Numbered from the stretch's first letter, positions 16,329-26,085 are shown. The stretch is DNA of 38,470 bases from an uncultured Sphingomonas sp. (GCA_913777295.1 CAJYRU010000004.1:1-38470); one strand, 5' to 3'. The notes: generated from the letters alone by a model not told the origin. Numbers and translations: made by a program.

Positions 16329-16994
16329 CTAATGGCGCAGATAGGCGAGCGCCATAATCGACAACTCCTCCTTGAGGACGGCCCAAATGCGATCGTCCGC
16401 CGATTCAGCGGTAGACCCAAGCCCGAACTGACGTGCTGCCGTCGCGAAGACGATGCGGAATACCGTGTGAGCGCGGCGTTCGGGATCGTTCGAGCTGATC
16501 TCGTTGCGGAAGTGGAGGATCGCCTTTGCGGAAAGCTCCGCGGAGCGCTGCGCCGATTCACGTCCCGGTTCGGACACCGCCGGATCGACCTCGGCGCGCT
16601 GCATAATCGTACGCAGGAGCTGCGCGTGGTCGGCGAGGAAGTCGCTGTACGCGTGAATGTAGCGCGGCAGGAAGTCGACAAGCGACGTCGAACAAGCAAC
16701 AATCTCGTTCAGCATCACGCGCTCGCCCTCGACGATCGCTTCGAGCTCTTGTCCGATGACAGCGTGGAGGAGACGATCCTTGCTCTCGAAACGGAGGTAA
16801 ATTGACCCGATCGACACGCCGCCGCGCTCGCTCACGTCTTGGAGCGTGAAATTTTCACTACCGCGTTCGAGCATCAGCGCCTTCGTCGCTTCCAGCATTC
16901 GCTGGAACGACGCTAGGCTGCGGCCCTGTTGCGGTTTGCGAATAACTGCATTCTCGCTGAGGCTGCGTACATGTGAGGTCGCGGTTTTTGGCAT
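16329..16994 (-). CDS. TetR/AcrR-family transcriptional regulator
   Basis: The 221-residue protein has a basic N-terminal tail and then a TetR helix-turn-helix (about residues 28-75), seen in MLEATKALMLERG, FTLQDVSERGGVSIGSIYLRF and ESKDRLLHAV. The rest is a helical ligand-binding domain. It lies downstream of the MFS gene on the same strand across a 455-base gap, and converges on the GH39-like gene. It may control the transporter or the catabolic genes. The inducer is unknown. An imperfect inverted repeat (CCGATTATAGGAAT ... ATTCTTATCGG, about 16996-17040) just upstream could be its own operator. Confidence 0.9.
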   Translation of the reverse strand: MPKTATSHVRSLSENAVIRKPQQGRSLASFQRMLEATKALMLERGSENFTLQDVSERGGVSIGSIYLRFESKDRLLHAVIGQELEAIVEGERVMLNEIVACSTSLVDFLPRYIHAYSDFLADHAQLLRTIMQRAEVDPAVSEPGRESAQRSAELSAKAILHFRNEISSNDPERRAHTVFRIVFATAARQFGLGSTAESADDRIWAVLKEELSIMALAYLRH

Positions 16995-17449
16995 GGCCGA
17001 TTATAGGAATATGAAAACAAGTACGTCAATTCTTATCGGAGATGGGACTAGCGCCTGGACCCAATTGAAGGGTTACTCGGCGCGCTTCCGCGTATTCTTC
17101 GGCGCACGTTCGATGAACGGCGATGAGTGCCGCCAGCACGCCCGCAATCTTGAGCGCTGCGCGCCTCAGGCACCGGCTCCTCGGCAATCATCGTCCGAAC
17201 GGGCGCTTCCTGATGGCGAACGACCGCCTCGTCCTCGCGGCCTGTGGTGGTGCGGCGTAGGCGGTCGGCGCCCTGACGACACCGGAACAATGCCGCCGGG
17301 CGAGCGTGCAATGCACCGGTGCTGCGGGCGGTCAACGTCCGACAGGACGAAGCACCGCAGATCGTATGGGATCAGAAATAAAGTCCAATGAACCGTGGTG
17401 CCCTTGGCTGCGCGACAATAGAGAGCGCCCGCGAAAAGCGGGGCACGGG
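16995..17449. other. stretch of 455 bases without a recognisable gene
   Basis: Several short frames are open on both strands, but none has a convincing start, ribosome binding site or family resemblance. One minus-strand frame near 17030-17170 has a protein-like composition (KIAGVLAALIAVHRT) and may be a gene remnant. The first 45 bases hold the likely TetR promoter region. Confidence 0.35.
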
Positions 17450-18649
17450 TTACGTCCGCGCACCCCGGCCAAGCATCAACCACGTCAGCACCGCACCGAC
17501 AAGGCCCACGCAGCCCGAGATCAGGAAAGCGCCCTGCATGGTGCCCATCGCCGTACGCAGTAGCGATACGAGAAGGGGTGAGGAGAATTGGCCGAAGAAG
17601 AAGCATGCCGTCCACACCCCCATGCCGCGGGCACGATGCTGCGGCGCGAGGCGGCTGAGCGCGAAGGCAATCAGGGTCGCCACACCCATGCCCGCGCCGG
17701 TCTGCTGCACGGCGGTGCCGAACACCATCATACGCCAGTCGCCTGCCAGCCCGATAATCACCAGCCCGGTACCCAAGACCGCGAGAAAGGCGGCTATCTG
17801 GCCACGATGGCTGACACCTGAACGCCCGAGCTGCCAGAAAATGGCCGCGCCGAGCACAATGAACAGGCTTGGGAGCGCTGTGATCCGTCCAATGCTGGCC
17901 GGATCGGCAATCCCGAGTTCCTGCCACACAAGTCCGCCGTTGATGATGAAAACATAGTAGAGAGCTGAAGAGAAGAGAGTCATGCCGCCCACGAGCAGCA
18001 GCGTAGGCAGCAGCGATCCGGCCTTTTCGCCGACCGTCGGGTCAAGCGTCACGGCCTGCTTTGCGGCGGGATCGGGCTCGTACATGTAGCGCACCATGGC
18101 GAGGAAGATCGGGAATGCGGTGAGATACAGCAAGAAGATGCCGTTCCACCGCCACGCTGCGAGTGAGCCTGCGAAGAAGATCATGATTGATGAGAAGGCC
18201 GGACCGACCAGCCCCTGGAGCGTCAACCAGTTCCGGCGACCGCGCTCGTCCCAATAGTCGGCCATCAGCGTGTTAAGCGTGGTTAAGATGACTGCCTCCG
18301 TACAACCGAGCAGCAGTCGCGATGCGTAGATTTGATCGAGCGAGTCGAGCAGGAACGGTACGGCCCCGAAGACGCCGTAGAGGAAGGTTGAGGTAAGGAG
18401 CAGACGTCGCCGACCGAAGCGGTCGACCAGCACCCCGACGAACAGCGCAACAATCGCGATCGACAGTCCGGGCGCGGACACCATCGCCGGGACCTTCCAA
18501 CCCGCGTTCCGATCCGCACCAAAATGCTGAATCATCGCTGGCACTGCCGGGAACATCGATACGATGGCGAGCAGCGGCAGGAAACCTGCGATGATCACCG
18601 TAATCCCCTGGCCCATGCCGGGCATTTGTGGCCGTTCGGACGTCTGCAT
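17450..18649 (-). CDS. MFS transporter
   Basis: The 399-residue product is a 12-helix major facilitator protein. The loop between helices 2 and 3 carries the family's motif A as VDRFGRRRLLL, and the second half repeats the layout (LIAFALSRLAPQHRARGMGV near helices 10-11). It sits in the inner membrane and moves a small organic molecule with protons. The ATG at 18649 follows GGGAAAGGGAG; an in-frame start at 18703 would add a non-hydrophobic tail. Sphingomonad aromatic and glycoside clusters often contain such a permease, so uptake of the glycoside, the aglycone or a breakdown acid is likely, but sequence does not tell which. Confidence 0.9.
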   Translation of the reverse strand: MQTSERPQMPGMGQGITVIIAGFLPLLAIVSMFPAVPAMIQHFGADRNAGWKVPAMVSAPGLSIAIVALFVGVLVDRFGRRRLLLTSTFLYGVFGAVPFLLDSLDQIYASRLLLGCTEAVILTTLNTLMADYWDERGRRNWLTLQGLVGPAFSSIMIFFAGSLAAWRWNGIFLLYLTAFPIFLAMVRYMYEPDPAAKQAVTLDPTVGEKAGSLLPTLLLVGGMTLFSSALYYVFIINGGLVWQELGIADPASIGRITALPSLFIVLGAAIFWQLGRSGVSHRGQIAAFLAVLGTGLVIIGLAGDWRMMVFGTAVQQTGAGMGVATLIAFALSRLAPQHRARGMGVWTACFFFGQFSSPLLVSLLRTAMGTMQGAFLISGCVGLVGAVLTWLMLGRGART

Positions 18650-18989
18650 CAATCCACTCCCTTTCCCCGCCGGCACGGGACCGGTCGTTATTGAAGGGGA
18701 CACTATTCGCTTCCTGCCAATAATAGAAGTGCCATTTTAATTGCGGAAGTGGCTGGTACTTGGCAGGTGCCGTCGGATGGCGGAGCGCCGGTGCTCGCGA
18801 GCGTTAGCTTCAGCTCCCCTTCGCGACGGTCCCGTCGCGTTCACCCTCCAGATCATCGACAAGACCTTCGTCAACACTGCTCTGTCTACGTGTTTAGTCC
18901 CGGCATCTGGTGGATCGGCTCGACGATGAACCGGTCGGGCTCTAAGGGGCCAGATCTTGGCCGCGTCTTTGTACGGTTTGCGGCCGCTA
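18650..18989. other. non-coding stretch between the MFS gene and the IS element
   Basis: No protein-like frame is seen. The part nearest the MFS gene is AT-rich (18710-18745) and probably holds its promoter. GCGACGGTCCCGTCGC, near 18820, is a short hairpin. The rest may be worn genomic DNA beside the insertion sequence. Confidence 0.35.
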
Positions 18990-19775
18990 GGGTCAGGACC
19001 CATTGATGGGAGGGCAGCGATCTGATTCAGGCTCCGTAAGGAGACCAGAATGAGCGACCTGTTTTGGCGGACGGACGAGCAGATTGAGCGGCTGTGGCCG
19101 TTCTTTCCCAAGAGCCACGGCCGACCGCGGGTGGATGACCGACGGGTTCTGAGCGGCATCGTCTTCGTCAACCGCAATGGGCTGCGCTGGCGAGATGCGT
19201 CCATCGCCTATGGGCCACAGAAGACGCTCTACAACCGCTGGAAGCGCTGGGGTGAGGCAGGTGTGTTCACGCGGATGATGGAAGGGCTGGCGGCGGCAGG
19301 CGCCGAGCCGAAGACGGTTATGATCGACGCCACCTACCTGAAGGCGCACCGCACGGCATCGAGCCTGCGGGTAACAAGGGGGGCCTTGGCCGCCTGATCG
19401 GCCGCACCAAGGGCGGCATGAACACCAAGCTCCATGCCGTAGCCGATGCGAACGGACGCCCCTTGCGCTTCTTTATGACTACCGGGCAGGTCAGCGATTA
19501 CACCGGTGCGACCGCGTTGCTGGACGACCTGCCGAAGGCTCAGTGGCTGCTAGGTGACCGCGGCTACGACGCCGACTGGTTCAGGGATGCGCTCCAGGCC
19601 AAGGGCATCCAACCCTGCATCCCAGGGCGGCGGTCCCGCAACGAGCCGGTCAGGTACGACAAGCGCCGCTATCGGCGACGTAGCCGCATAGAGATCATGT
19701 TCGGCCGCCTCAACGACTGGCGCCGCGTCGCAACCCGCTACGACCGCTGCCCGACCGCCTTCTTCTCCGCCATGC
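18990..19775 (+). mobile_element. IS5-family (IS427-like) insertion sequence, right end lost
   Basis: GGGTCAGGACCCATTGATGGG at 18990 looks like the left terminal repeat of IS427-type elements and is preceded by CTAG, a typical target. A transposase in two frames follows. No matching right repeat (expected to contain TCAATGGGTCCTGACCC) is found after the transposase; homology breaks off near 19772. A second CTAG at 19801-19804 may mark the old boundary. The element is probably immobile. Confidence 0.75.
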
Positions 19776-20086
19776 GCGTCCTTGCACACGCAAGGGACCA
19801 AGCTAGCGGGATTTACTCTTTAGCTGCCTCGGCTTCACCAACCCAGATACGTTTGTCGGGAACTGATCGGACGACTTGCTCTTCGTCGTGCCTGGAAATC
19901 GGACAATATCGTATGCGACAGCCCGGAACCGCTCGACATCCCCCGCCAATCGCGAATCTCCGTCATTCCCGCCCAGTCGGGAATCCATGGCCGCTGCCGC
20001 TTTGGATGGATCCTGGACGCTGGTGCACATGCCTCCACCTGCGCGGGAGTGATGATGGGGGATGCAGCATTCATCGAATGCACTGA
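19050..20086 (+). CDS. IS5-family transposase, two overlapping frames, C-terminus disrupted
   Basis: Frame A (19050-19397) gives the N-terminal part, with LWRTDEQ-like opening and the first catalytic Asp in VMIDATYLKAH. Frame B continues with RLIGRTKGGMNTKLHAV, the second Asp in LLGDRGYDAD and the Glu in RRSRIEIMFGRLNDWRR. The frames join at AAGGGGGG (19376-19383), where a -1 slip yields the full DDE transposase, as known in this IS group. The usual C-terminus is lost after residue FFSAM; frame B instead reads on through unrelated DNA to 20086. All three catalytic acids remain, but the protein would carry about 100 foreign residues and its element lacks a right end. Confidence 0.75.
19931..20054 (-). 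repeat. REPIN-like dispersed repeat, copy 1
   Basis: About 124 bases whose reverse complement aligns along its whole length with 27950-28076. It is bounded by two REP-type palindromic arms (CATTCCCGCCCAGTCGGGAAT near 19964 and CTGCGCGGGAGTGATG near 20039) in opposite orientation. It lies inside the false extension of the transposase frame. Confidence 0.75.
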
Positions 20087-20142
20087 AAGCCGATCGGTCC
20101 CGAGATCGACGTCGTCGGGGGTTGCAGGCGCGACTGCGGATT

Positions 20143-20159
20143 ATGATATGTTGTATCAT
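20143..20159. promoter_or_regulatory. Zur/Fur-like palindrome before the MerC-domain gene
   Basis: ATGATA-TGTTG-TATCAT is an inverted repeat ending 21 bases before the gene start, within TTATGATATGTTGTATCATT. It resembles the AT-rich palindromes bound by Zur and other Fur-family repressors in alphaproteobacteria and would overlap the promoter. This is a resemblance only. Confidence 0.4.
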
Positions 20160-20180
20160 TGAAGCCAAGGTGAAGCCGCA

Positions 20181-20606
20181 ATGTCCAGCCCACTCCCCGC
20201 CAGCCTGCCCCACCCGGCGCCGCGCCGCCAACAGTTCCTCGACGGGTTCGCCGTTACCGCATCGCTGCTGTGCCTGATCCACTGCCTGTTGCTACCGATG
20301 CTGCTGGTCGCGCTGCCGGTCCTTGCGACGATGCTGGTCGTGCCGGAAGCGTTTCATGCGGTCGCGTTCTTCGTTGCGCTGCCGACAAGTACCCTCGCCA
20401 TGGTGTCGGGGCGTGCGCGGCACGGCCGTCACCGTCCCGCAATGCTGGCCGCGGCGGGGCTGATTCTGCTGGGCCTCGGGGCCTTCGCGATCGACGGAGA
20501 AACGGCCGAACGAATCGTGACGTCGATCGGTGCGGTGACGCTGGCGGTCGCCCATGGCCTGAACTGGCGCGCGCGATCGGCACGATGCATGGCGCCTTCA
20601 GCTTGA
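20181..20606 (+). CDS. MerC-domain membrane protein
   Basis: The 141-residue protein has four predicted membrane helices and the MerC-type metal motif CLIHC in the first helix (LLCLIHCLLLPML, about residue 32). MerC proteins were first described as mercury importers; many chromosomal members are thought to move other soft metals such as zinc. The ATG follows AAGGTGAAG. The palindrome just upstream suggests control by a metal-sensing Fur-family repressor. No mer operon genes lie nearby, so a role in normal metal balance is more likely than mercury resistance. Confidence 0.8.
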   Translation: MSSPLPASLPHPAPRRQQFLDGFAVTASLLCLIHCLLLPMLLVALPVLATMLVVPEAFHAVAFFVALPTSTLAMVSGRARHGRHRPAMLAAAGLILLGLGAFAIDGETAERIVTSIGAVTLAVAHGLNWRARSARCMAPSA

Positions 20607-20742
20607 ACGCCTTCCCGAACCTTGACCGATTCCGCACTTTCGGCCCCGGCGAAGGGAGCATAGAACCGTCCAAGGCGTTCCGCCCCCGCAACGAAATCGT
20701 CCGGCAGCAGCGCCGGCATCTCCGAAACCGAGGCTGTCCAGC

Positions 20743-21831
20743 ATGGCAATCGTCCGTCAGCGCGTCGAAAACGGCGGGTTCCTACTCTTCCTTGCGCTGA
20801 TTACCGTCGCGCTTATCCTAGTCGTATCCAGCTTTATTGGGGCATTGCTGTGGGCCGCGCTGGCGGCGTTATTGTTCCAGCCCTTGTACCAGCGCCTGCT
20901 GCGTTGGCGGCCGGGCAAGCGCAATCTGGCCGCTGCATTGACGATGCTCATCATCACGGTGGCGGTCGTCATCCCGGCGATGATCGTCATCAGCATGGTG
21001 ATCGACCAGGCAGCGGGGGTATATAGCCAGCTGCGCACCGGGCAGATCAATTTCGCCACCTATTTCGAACAGGTTCACGGCGCCCTGCCCACCAAACTCC
21101 AACGGACGATCGACAGCGCCGGCTTTGGCAGCTTCGAACGCGCCCAGCTGAAGATTTCGCAGGCGGCCAGCGCCAGCGCAAGCGTGCTGGCCCGCAGCGC
21201 GCTGTCGATCGGGGCCAATGCCGCCGCGTTCCTGCTCGCGTTCGGCGTCGGGCTGTACGTCACCTATTTCCTGCTGCGCGATGGCGATCGGATCGGACCG
21301 TCGCTCGTGCGGGCGCTGCCGCTGGAGCCGACCATCGCGCGGCGGCTGTCCGACAAGTTCGTCGCGGTCGTTCGCGCCACGATCAAGGGATCCGGTGTCG
21401 TGGCGCTGGTGCAGGGTGCGCTGGGGGCGATCACTTTCTGGATCGTCGGCCTGCCCGCCGCACTGCTGTGGGGCGTGGTCATGGCGATCGTCGCGCTACT
21501 GCCGGCGGTCGGACCGGCGCTGATCTGGACGCCGGTTGCGATCTACCTGCTGGCGACCGGCGCGATCTGGCAGGGCGTGGTCGTGATCCTGTCGGGCGTG
21601 CTGGTCATCGGCCTTGCCGACAACATCCTGCGGCCGATGCTGGTCGGGCGCGACACCGGCCTGCCCGACTGGCTGGTGCTCGTCACGACGCTGGGCGGCA
21701 TCGACCTGATGGGATTGAGCGGGATCGTCGTCGGACCGGTGGCGGGGGCGCTGTTCCTGACCGGGTGGCAGGTGCTGACCGAACAGCGCAAGCTGCGCCT
21801 CGCGTACGAAGGTGATCCGGCGGACGCGTAA
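20743..21831 (+). CDS. AI-2E transporter family protein (PerM/UPF0118)
   Basis: This 362-residue inner-membrane protein has the layout of the AI-2E/PerM permease family: two or three helices at the N-terminus, a soluble segment (about residues 95-145), and a C-terminal block of helices including GLYVTYFLLRDGDRI, LPAVGPALIWTPVAIYL and the conserved DNILRPMLVG motif near residue 290. Members export autoinducer-2, act as sodium/proton antiporters or have unknown cargo, so no substrate is assigned. It follows the MerC gene by 136 bases on the same strand; a shared transcript is possible but not shown. Confidence 0.9.
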   Translation: MAIVRQRVENGGFLLFLALITVALILVVSSFIGALLWAALAALLFQPLYQRLLRWRPGKRNLAAALTMLIITVAVVIPAMIVISMVIDQAAGVYSQLRTGQINFATYFEQVHGALPTKLQRTIDSAGFGSFERAQLKISQAASASASVLARSALSIGANAAAFLLAFGVGLYVTYFLLRDGDRIGPSLVRALPLEPTIARRLSDKFVAVVRATIKGSGVVALVQGALGAITFWIVGLPAALLWGVVMAIVALLPAVGPALIWTPVAIYLLATGAIWQGVVVILSGVLVIGLADNILRPMLVGRDTGLPDWLVLVTTLGGIDLMGLSGIVVGPVAGALFLTGWQVLTEQRKLRLAYEGDPADA

Positions 21832-21907
21832 AGTATAATCATACGAATGACTTGAACGACACTCCCTCCGGCGGCATCGTCCGACTTCAACCGCCGGAGA
21901 CGCCGAC

Positions 21908-23011
21908 ATGGACCTTGCCCGCCGCGATCTGATCCTCAGCGCGGCCGCGCTGTCGCTGGCATCCAGCACCCGGGGGCTGGCCGCTCCCGACCGCCCGCTG
22001 GGCTATGCGATCGTCGGCCTCGGCAATTATGGGCTGGGCCGGATCATTCCGGAATTCGCCAACTGCCGGCACAGCCGCTTGGCCGCGGTGGTCAGTGGCG
22101 ACCGGGCCAAAGCGGAAAAGGTAGCGTCGGACCACCAGCTGTCCTCGGACGCGATCTATCACTATCGCGATTTCGACCGCATTCGCGACAATCCCGCTGT
22201 CGACATCGTCTATATCTGCCTGCCCAATGCGATGCACGCCGACTATACGATCCGGGCGGCACGGGCGGGTAAGCATGTCTTGTGCGAGAAGCCGATGGCG
22301 GTGTCGGTCGCCGAGGCCGAGGCGATGATTGCCGCGTGCCGCACGGCGAATCGCCGATTGATGATCGGCTATCGCTGCCATTTCGAGCCGTATAATCTGG
22401 AGGCGATGCGGCTGGCGCGCAGCGGGGCCGCGGGCAGGATCCGTTACGTGCGCTCGGAACATGGTTTCGTCGCCGGCGACCCGACGATGTGGCGGCTGAA
22501 GCGTGCGATGTCCGGCGGCGGGTCGTTGATGGACATGGGCATCTACAGCCTGCAGGCGGCACGCTACCTGACCGGCGAGGAACCGATCGCGGTCACAGCG
22601 CGCGAATCGACCGACCGTCGCGACCCGCGCTTTGCCGAGGTCGAGGACATGATCGACTGGACGCTGGAATTTCCCTCCGGCGCCATCGGCAGTTGTCAGT
22701 CGTCCTACAGCGCCAATCACAATCATATCCTGCTGATGGGCGACAAGGGCCGGATCGAGCTGGAACCGGCGACCGGCTATGCCGGGCAGCAGATGTGGGT
22801 CGGAAACGGTCGCGACCGCCCGGTCGTACCGCCGGCCGGACCGGCCAGGACGCAATTCGCCGGGCAGCTCGACCATATGGCCGACTGCGCCAGGACGGGC
22901 CGGACCCCGATCGTATCGGGTGAGGAAGGGTTGCGCGACATGCGGATCATCGAAGCGATCTATCGTTCCGCTCGGGAGGGACGGACGATCCGGCTGGACG
23001 GACGGGCATGA
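21908..23011 (+). CDS. Gfo/Idh/MocA-family oxidoreductase with Tat signal
   Basis: The 367-residue protein begins with a twin-arginine signal (ARRDLILSAAALSLASS) and a likely cut near the GLAAP sequence, then an NAD(P)-binding Rossmann domain (VGLGNYGLGRI), the family motif CEKPMAV around residue 127, and the C-terminal domain with GGGSLMDMGIYSLQAARYL. Exported members, such as glucose-fructose oxidoreductase of Zymomonas, keep NADP tightly bound and work in the periplasm on sugars. The next gene, a secreted cupin, overlaps by four bases. Because some C-glycoside pathways use a Gfo/Idh/MocA enzyme to oxidise the sugar at C3, it is a distant candidate for that step, though it lies about 9 kb away. 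Confidence 0.9.
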   Translation: MDLARRDLILSAAALSLASSTRGLAAPDRPLGYAIVGLGNYGLGRIIPEFANCRHSRLAAVVSGDRAKAEKVASDHQLSSDAIYHYRDFDRIRDNPAVDIVYICLPNAMHADYTIRAARAGKHVLCEKPMAVSVAEAEAMIAACRTANRRLMIGYRCHFEPYNLEAMRLARSGAAGRIRYVRSEHGFVAGDPTMWRLKRAMSGGGSLMDMGIYSLQAARYLTGEEPIAVTARESTDRRDPRFAEVEDMIDWTLEFPSGAIGSCQSSYSANHNHILLMGDKGRIELEPATGYAGQQMWVGNGRDRPVVPPAGPARTQFAGQLDHMADCARTGRTPIVSGEEGLRDMRIIEAIYRSAREGRTIRLDGRA

Positions 23012-23472
23012 GGATCGCGTTGCGTCTCGCGCCGCTGGCCCTGCTGGCGATGGCGCCGGCACCCGCAGCGGGACAGGACTTCGCCAGCGGCAGCGACATC
23101 GCCGCGCGCGTCGAGGCGATAGGCAAAGCGATGCAGCCGGGTCAGGGCTTTGCGTGGGAACCGGTCGTGCGCGACGGGGAGCGGGTCGCGGCGCTGGAAT
23201 ATTGGAAGGCGCCCGGTCGCCCGGCCATCCATCCCGATCAGGCCGAATATGCCATCGTCATTGCCGGCCAAGGCACGCTGCGCACGGGGAGCAAGATGGA
23301 GGGTGGGCGCGAGACCCAGCCCGGACTGGTCGAGGGCGACCGGATCATCGATGCGGTCGACCGGCCATTGAGACCCGGCGACGTCCTGCTGATCCCGGCG
23401 GGTGTTCCGCACTGGTTCGGGATAACCGGCGACCGGCTGGTCCTGCTGGGAACGAAAATCCCCGCAAAATAG
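23008..23472 (+). CDS. secreted cupin-domain protein
   Basis: The 154-residue product has a Sec signal peptide (MRIALRLAPLALLAMAPAPA, cut near AAGQ) and a single cupin barrel, with an HPDQAEYAIVIAGQGTL strand motif and a second motif RPGDVLLIPAGVPHWFG. The His, Glu and final His are usual metal ligands. The gene overlaps the Gfo/Idh/MocA gene as ATGA, so the two exported proteins are made together. Small exported cupins may isomerise or bind sugars or act as dioxygenases; no specific reaction can be assigned. Confidence 0.8.
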   Translation: MRIALRLAPLALLAMAPAPAAGQDFASGSDIAARVEAIGKAMQPGQGFAWEPVVRDGERVAALEYWKAPGRPAIHPDQAEYAIVIAGQGTLRTGSKMEGGRETQPGLVEGDRIIDAVDRPLRPGDVLLIPAGVPHWFGITGDRLVLLGTKIPAK

Positions 23473-23474
23473 GC

Positions 23475-23503
23475 GGCGGGCAGGCGCGATGCCCCTGCCC
23501 GCC
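23475..23503. terminator. bidirectional terminator between cupin and second receptor
   Basis: GGCGGGCAGG (23475-23484) pairs perfectly with CCTGCCCGCC (23494-23503) around a nine-base loop. It begins three bases after the cupin stop and ends eight bases before the 3' end of the convergent receptor gene. Confidence 0.75.
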
Positions 23504-23511
23504 TTCCCGTA

Positions 23512-26085
23512 TTAGAACTTCACGCCGGCCCGGGCATACAGGTAGCGCCCGTTGAAGCCGAACGGCGAGAAGCTGGAATAGGGAATGAAGTAGTTGTTGA
23601 TCGCCGTCGCACCCAGGATCGGGTTGCGCGTCGGATAGACGTCGAACAGGTTGTTCGCGCCGATCGCCAGCTCGAACTGCCCCGGCGTCGCCCGGACTTC
23701 GAGGTCGGTCAGCCACTTCGGTGCCAGTTCGACGTCGGTGATCGCCGCGCCGCCCGGCGACAGCGTGTTGCCGAAGCGGTTCGTACGTGCCGTCACGCCG
23801 AAGATGCCCTGCGACCAGTCGAGCCCGGCATTGATCTTCGAACGCGGCTGCCCCTGCGTCAGGCGCAGCGATTCCTGCCGCCCGAACAGCGTGACGCCCG
23901 GGATCGCCGACAGGGTGGAACGGTTGGTAATGTCGGTCTGGTTATAGTTGTAGCCGGCGGTTAGCGTTACGCTGCCGATGCCCAGGTCGGGTACGCGGTA
24001 CGTTCCGACGACTTCGACGCCCTGGGTGCGGGTGTCGATGCCGTTGATGAAGAACCGGGCCGAGGTGATGTCCTGAATGCCCGCCGAGCGCAGGACCGCG
24101 ACGACCGCCGTACCCTGCAGGTTTTCGGACAAGATGATCCGGTCGTTGATCTTGATGTTGTAATAGTCAGCGGTCAGTGTCAGCCCGCGCAGCGGCGTAA
24201 GCGTCAGGCCACCGCCGATGTTGACCGACTTTTCCGCCTGCAGCTGGCGGGCGCCCAGCGCGCGGGCTACCGGATCGCCGACCCGGAACGTACCGATTTC
24301 GACCAGCGTACCGCCGAGGTTCTGCGTCGCGAAGGACGAGAAGAACTGCTGCGCCAGGCTCGGCGCGCGGAACCCGGTCGAGATCGATCCGCGCAGGGCC
24401 GCCCATTCGACCGGCGCGAAGCGCGCGGCCAGCTTGCCGTTCACCGTATCGCCGAAGTCGCTGTAGTGTTCGTAGCGGCCGGCCGCGACGACGTTGAACG
24501 CATCGCTGACCTTCGCATCGAGTTCGCCGTAACCGGCAAAGCTGTCGCGCGACGCATCGACCCGGCTGTTGGGCGAGAAGCCGGGGAAGCCCTGCGACCC
24601 GGCAGCGGCGCCGTTGCTGAACGCGAACGGCCCGGCCGCATAGCTCTGGAATTCGCCCGGGACGATCTTGTAATTCTCGTTGCGGTATTCGCCGCCGAGC
24701 GCCAGCGATAGCGAAGAGAGGAAGCCGACGCTCAGTTCACGCTGAAGGTCGAGGTTGATCGTCTGCTGGCCGAAGCGCGTGCCGCCCGCGTTGAACGCGC
24801 GCTGCGACTGCGGGCCGAACGACGCGTTGTAGCTGTTCTCGATCCGGAAATCGAAGCTGTTGGTGCCGTACACATAGGACAGGTCGTATTTGAAGCCGGC
24901 CAGATCGCCCTTCACGCCCAGCGCGCCGGAGAAATCCTCCATCTGGCTGGTGATGAGCGGCAGGAAGCCACCGTCGTAATAGGGGGTGCAGACCGTGCCG
25001 GTGAAGGTGCAGTTGCGCAGGTCCTGGATATTGCCGATGGTGTCGCGACCCGATGCCCGACGATAGAAGGCCGCGCTTTCACCGTCGCGCACGCCGTAGC
25101 TGCCGAAGATATAGAGTTCGGATGTCGCGCCGATGTCCACACCGCCGTTCAGGAAGAAGTTGAAATCGGTCGTCTTCGCATCGCCATAGCGATGGTTGAC
25201 CCGGTTCACGCTGAATTCGCGCGGATCGACGGTGCCGGTGGACGACAGGGGGTAGATGCGGCGCGGATCATAGCCGGCACGATCGGTCGGATTGCGGTCG
25301 CGATATTCGCCGGTCAGGTTCAGATAGGCGGTTTCGCCCATCGGCAGGCCCATGTTTGCGGCAAAGGTGACGGTGCGGCCATCGCGTACTTCGCGGTCGC
25401 GTCCGGTTTCCTCCAGCACATAGGTACCGTCGGCGCGGACCTGCGGCTGGCCGTTGGCCTGCCGGGCCACGCCCGACACCTCGGACACGCCCTCCATCGA
25501 CGAGACATATTTGCCATAGGTCATCGTCGCGCGACCGCCTTCGCGGCGCTTGAGCTGGACGTTGATGACACCCGCGATCGCGTCCGAACCATATTGCGAC
25601 GACGCACCGTCACGCAGCACGTCGATCCGTTCGATCGCGAGGCTGGGGATGGTATTGAGGTCGACGGCCGACGACCCACGTCCGACCGAGCCGTTCGCGT
25701 TCAGCAGCGACGTGGTATGACGACGCTTGCCGTTGACCAGCACCAGCGTCTGGTCGGGTGACAGGCCGCGCAGCGTGGCCGGGCGCACGACGTCCGTGCC
25801 GTCGGTGATCGAGGGCTGCGGGAAGTTGAACGACGGCACCAGCTGGTTCAGCAGCTTGTTGGTTTCGGTGTAGCCGGCATTGACCAGCGCATCGCCGGTG
25901 ATGACGTCGACCGGCACCGGGCTTTCGGCGACGGTACGGCCCTGCGCGCGGGTGCCGACGACCAGGATCTCCTCGCCCGCGGGCACTTCGTCGGCGGGCG
26001 GCGGCGCGTCGGCCACCTGCGCTACGGCCGGCACCGCGACCAGCGCGCTCGACAACACCAACGCCGTGAAAACGGATTTACGCAT
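23512..26085 (-). CDS. TonB-dependent outer-membrane receptor
   Basis: An 857-residue receptor with a Sec signal peptide ([20 protein letters not shown], cut after AVAQ), a TonB box-like [13 protein letters not shown], a plug domain containing [39 protein letters not shown], and a barrel ending in an aromatic residue (ARAGVKF). This plug type is abundant in sphingomonads, with unknown but organic substrates. The ATG at 26085 follows GGGGGAGA; an upstream in-frame start at 26148 would bury the signal peptide. It converges on the exported oxidoreductase-cupin pair, which would act in the periplasm it feeds; a link is possible but unproven. Confidence 0.95.
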   Translation of the reverse strand: MRKSVFTALVLSSALVAVPAVAQVADAPPPADEVPAGEEILVVGTRAQGRTVAESPVPVDVITGDALVNAGYTETNKLLNQLVPSFNFPQPSITDGTDVVRPATLRGLSPDQTLVLVNGKRRHTTSLLNANGSVGRGSSAVDLNTIPSLAIERIDVLRDGASSQYGSDAIAGVINVQLKRREGGRATMTYGKYVSSMEGVSEVSGVARQANGQPQVRADGTYVLEETGRDREVRDGRTVTFAANMGLPMGETAYLNLTGEYRDRNPTDRAGYDPRRIYPLSSTGTVDPREFSVNRVNHRYGDAKTTDFNFFLNGGVDIGATSELYIFGSYGVRDGESAAFYRRASGRDTIGNIQDLRNCTFTGTVCTPYYDGGFLPLITSQMEDFSGALGVKGDLAGFKYDLSYVYGTNSFDFRIENSYNASFGPQSQRAFNAGGTRFGQQTINLDLQRELSVGFLSSLSLALGGEYRNENYKIVPGEFQSYAAGPFAFSNGAAAGSQGFPGFSPNSRVDASRDSFAGYGELDAKVSDAFNVVAAGRYEHYSDFGDTVNGKLAARFAPVEWAALRGSISTGFRAPSLAQQFFSSFATQNLGGTLVEIGTFRVGDPVARALGARQLQAEKSVNIGGGLTLTPLRGLTLTADYYNIKINDRIILSENLQGTAVVAVLRSAGIQDITSARFFINGIDTRTQGVEVVGTYRVPDLGIGSVTLTAGYNYNQTDITNRSTLSAIPGVTLFGRQESLRLTQGQPRSKINAGLDWSQGIFGVTARTNRFGNTLSPGGAAITDVELAPKWLTDLEVRATPGQFELAIGANNLFDVYPTRNPILGATAINNYFIPYSSFSPFGFNGRYLYARAGVKF

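Noticed and set aside
16995..17449. Several open frames in the gap between TetR and MFS genes
   Set aside because: No ribosome binding site or recognisable sequence supports any of them; at most a remnant is present.
19803..20282. 159-residue minus-strand frame near the MerC gene
   Set aside because: It is largely made of the REPIN-like repeat and the reverse of the MerC gene start; the short C-terminal part has no family likeness.
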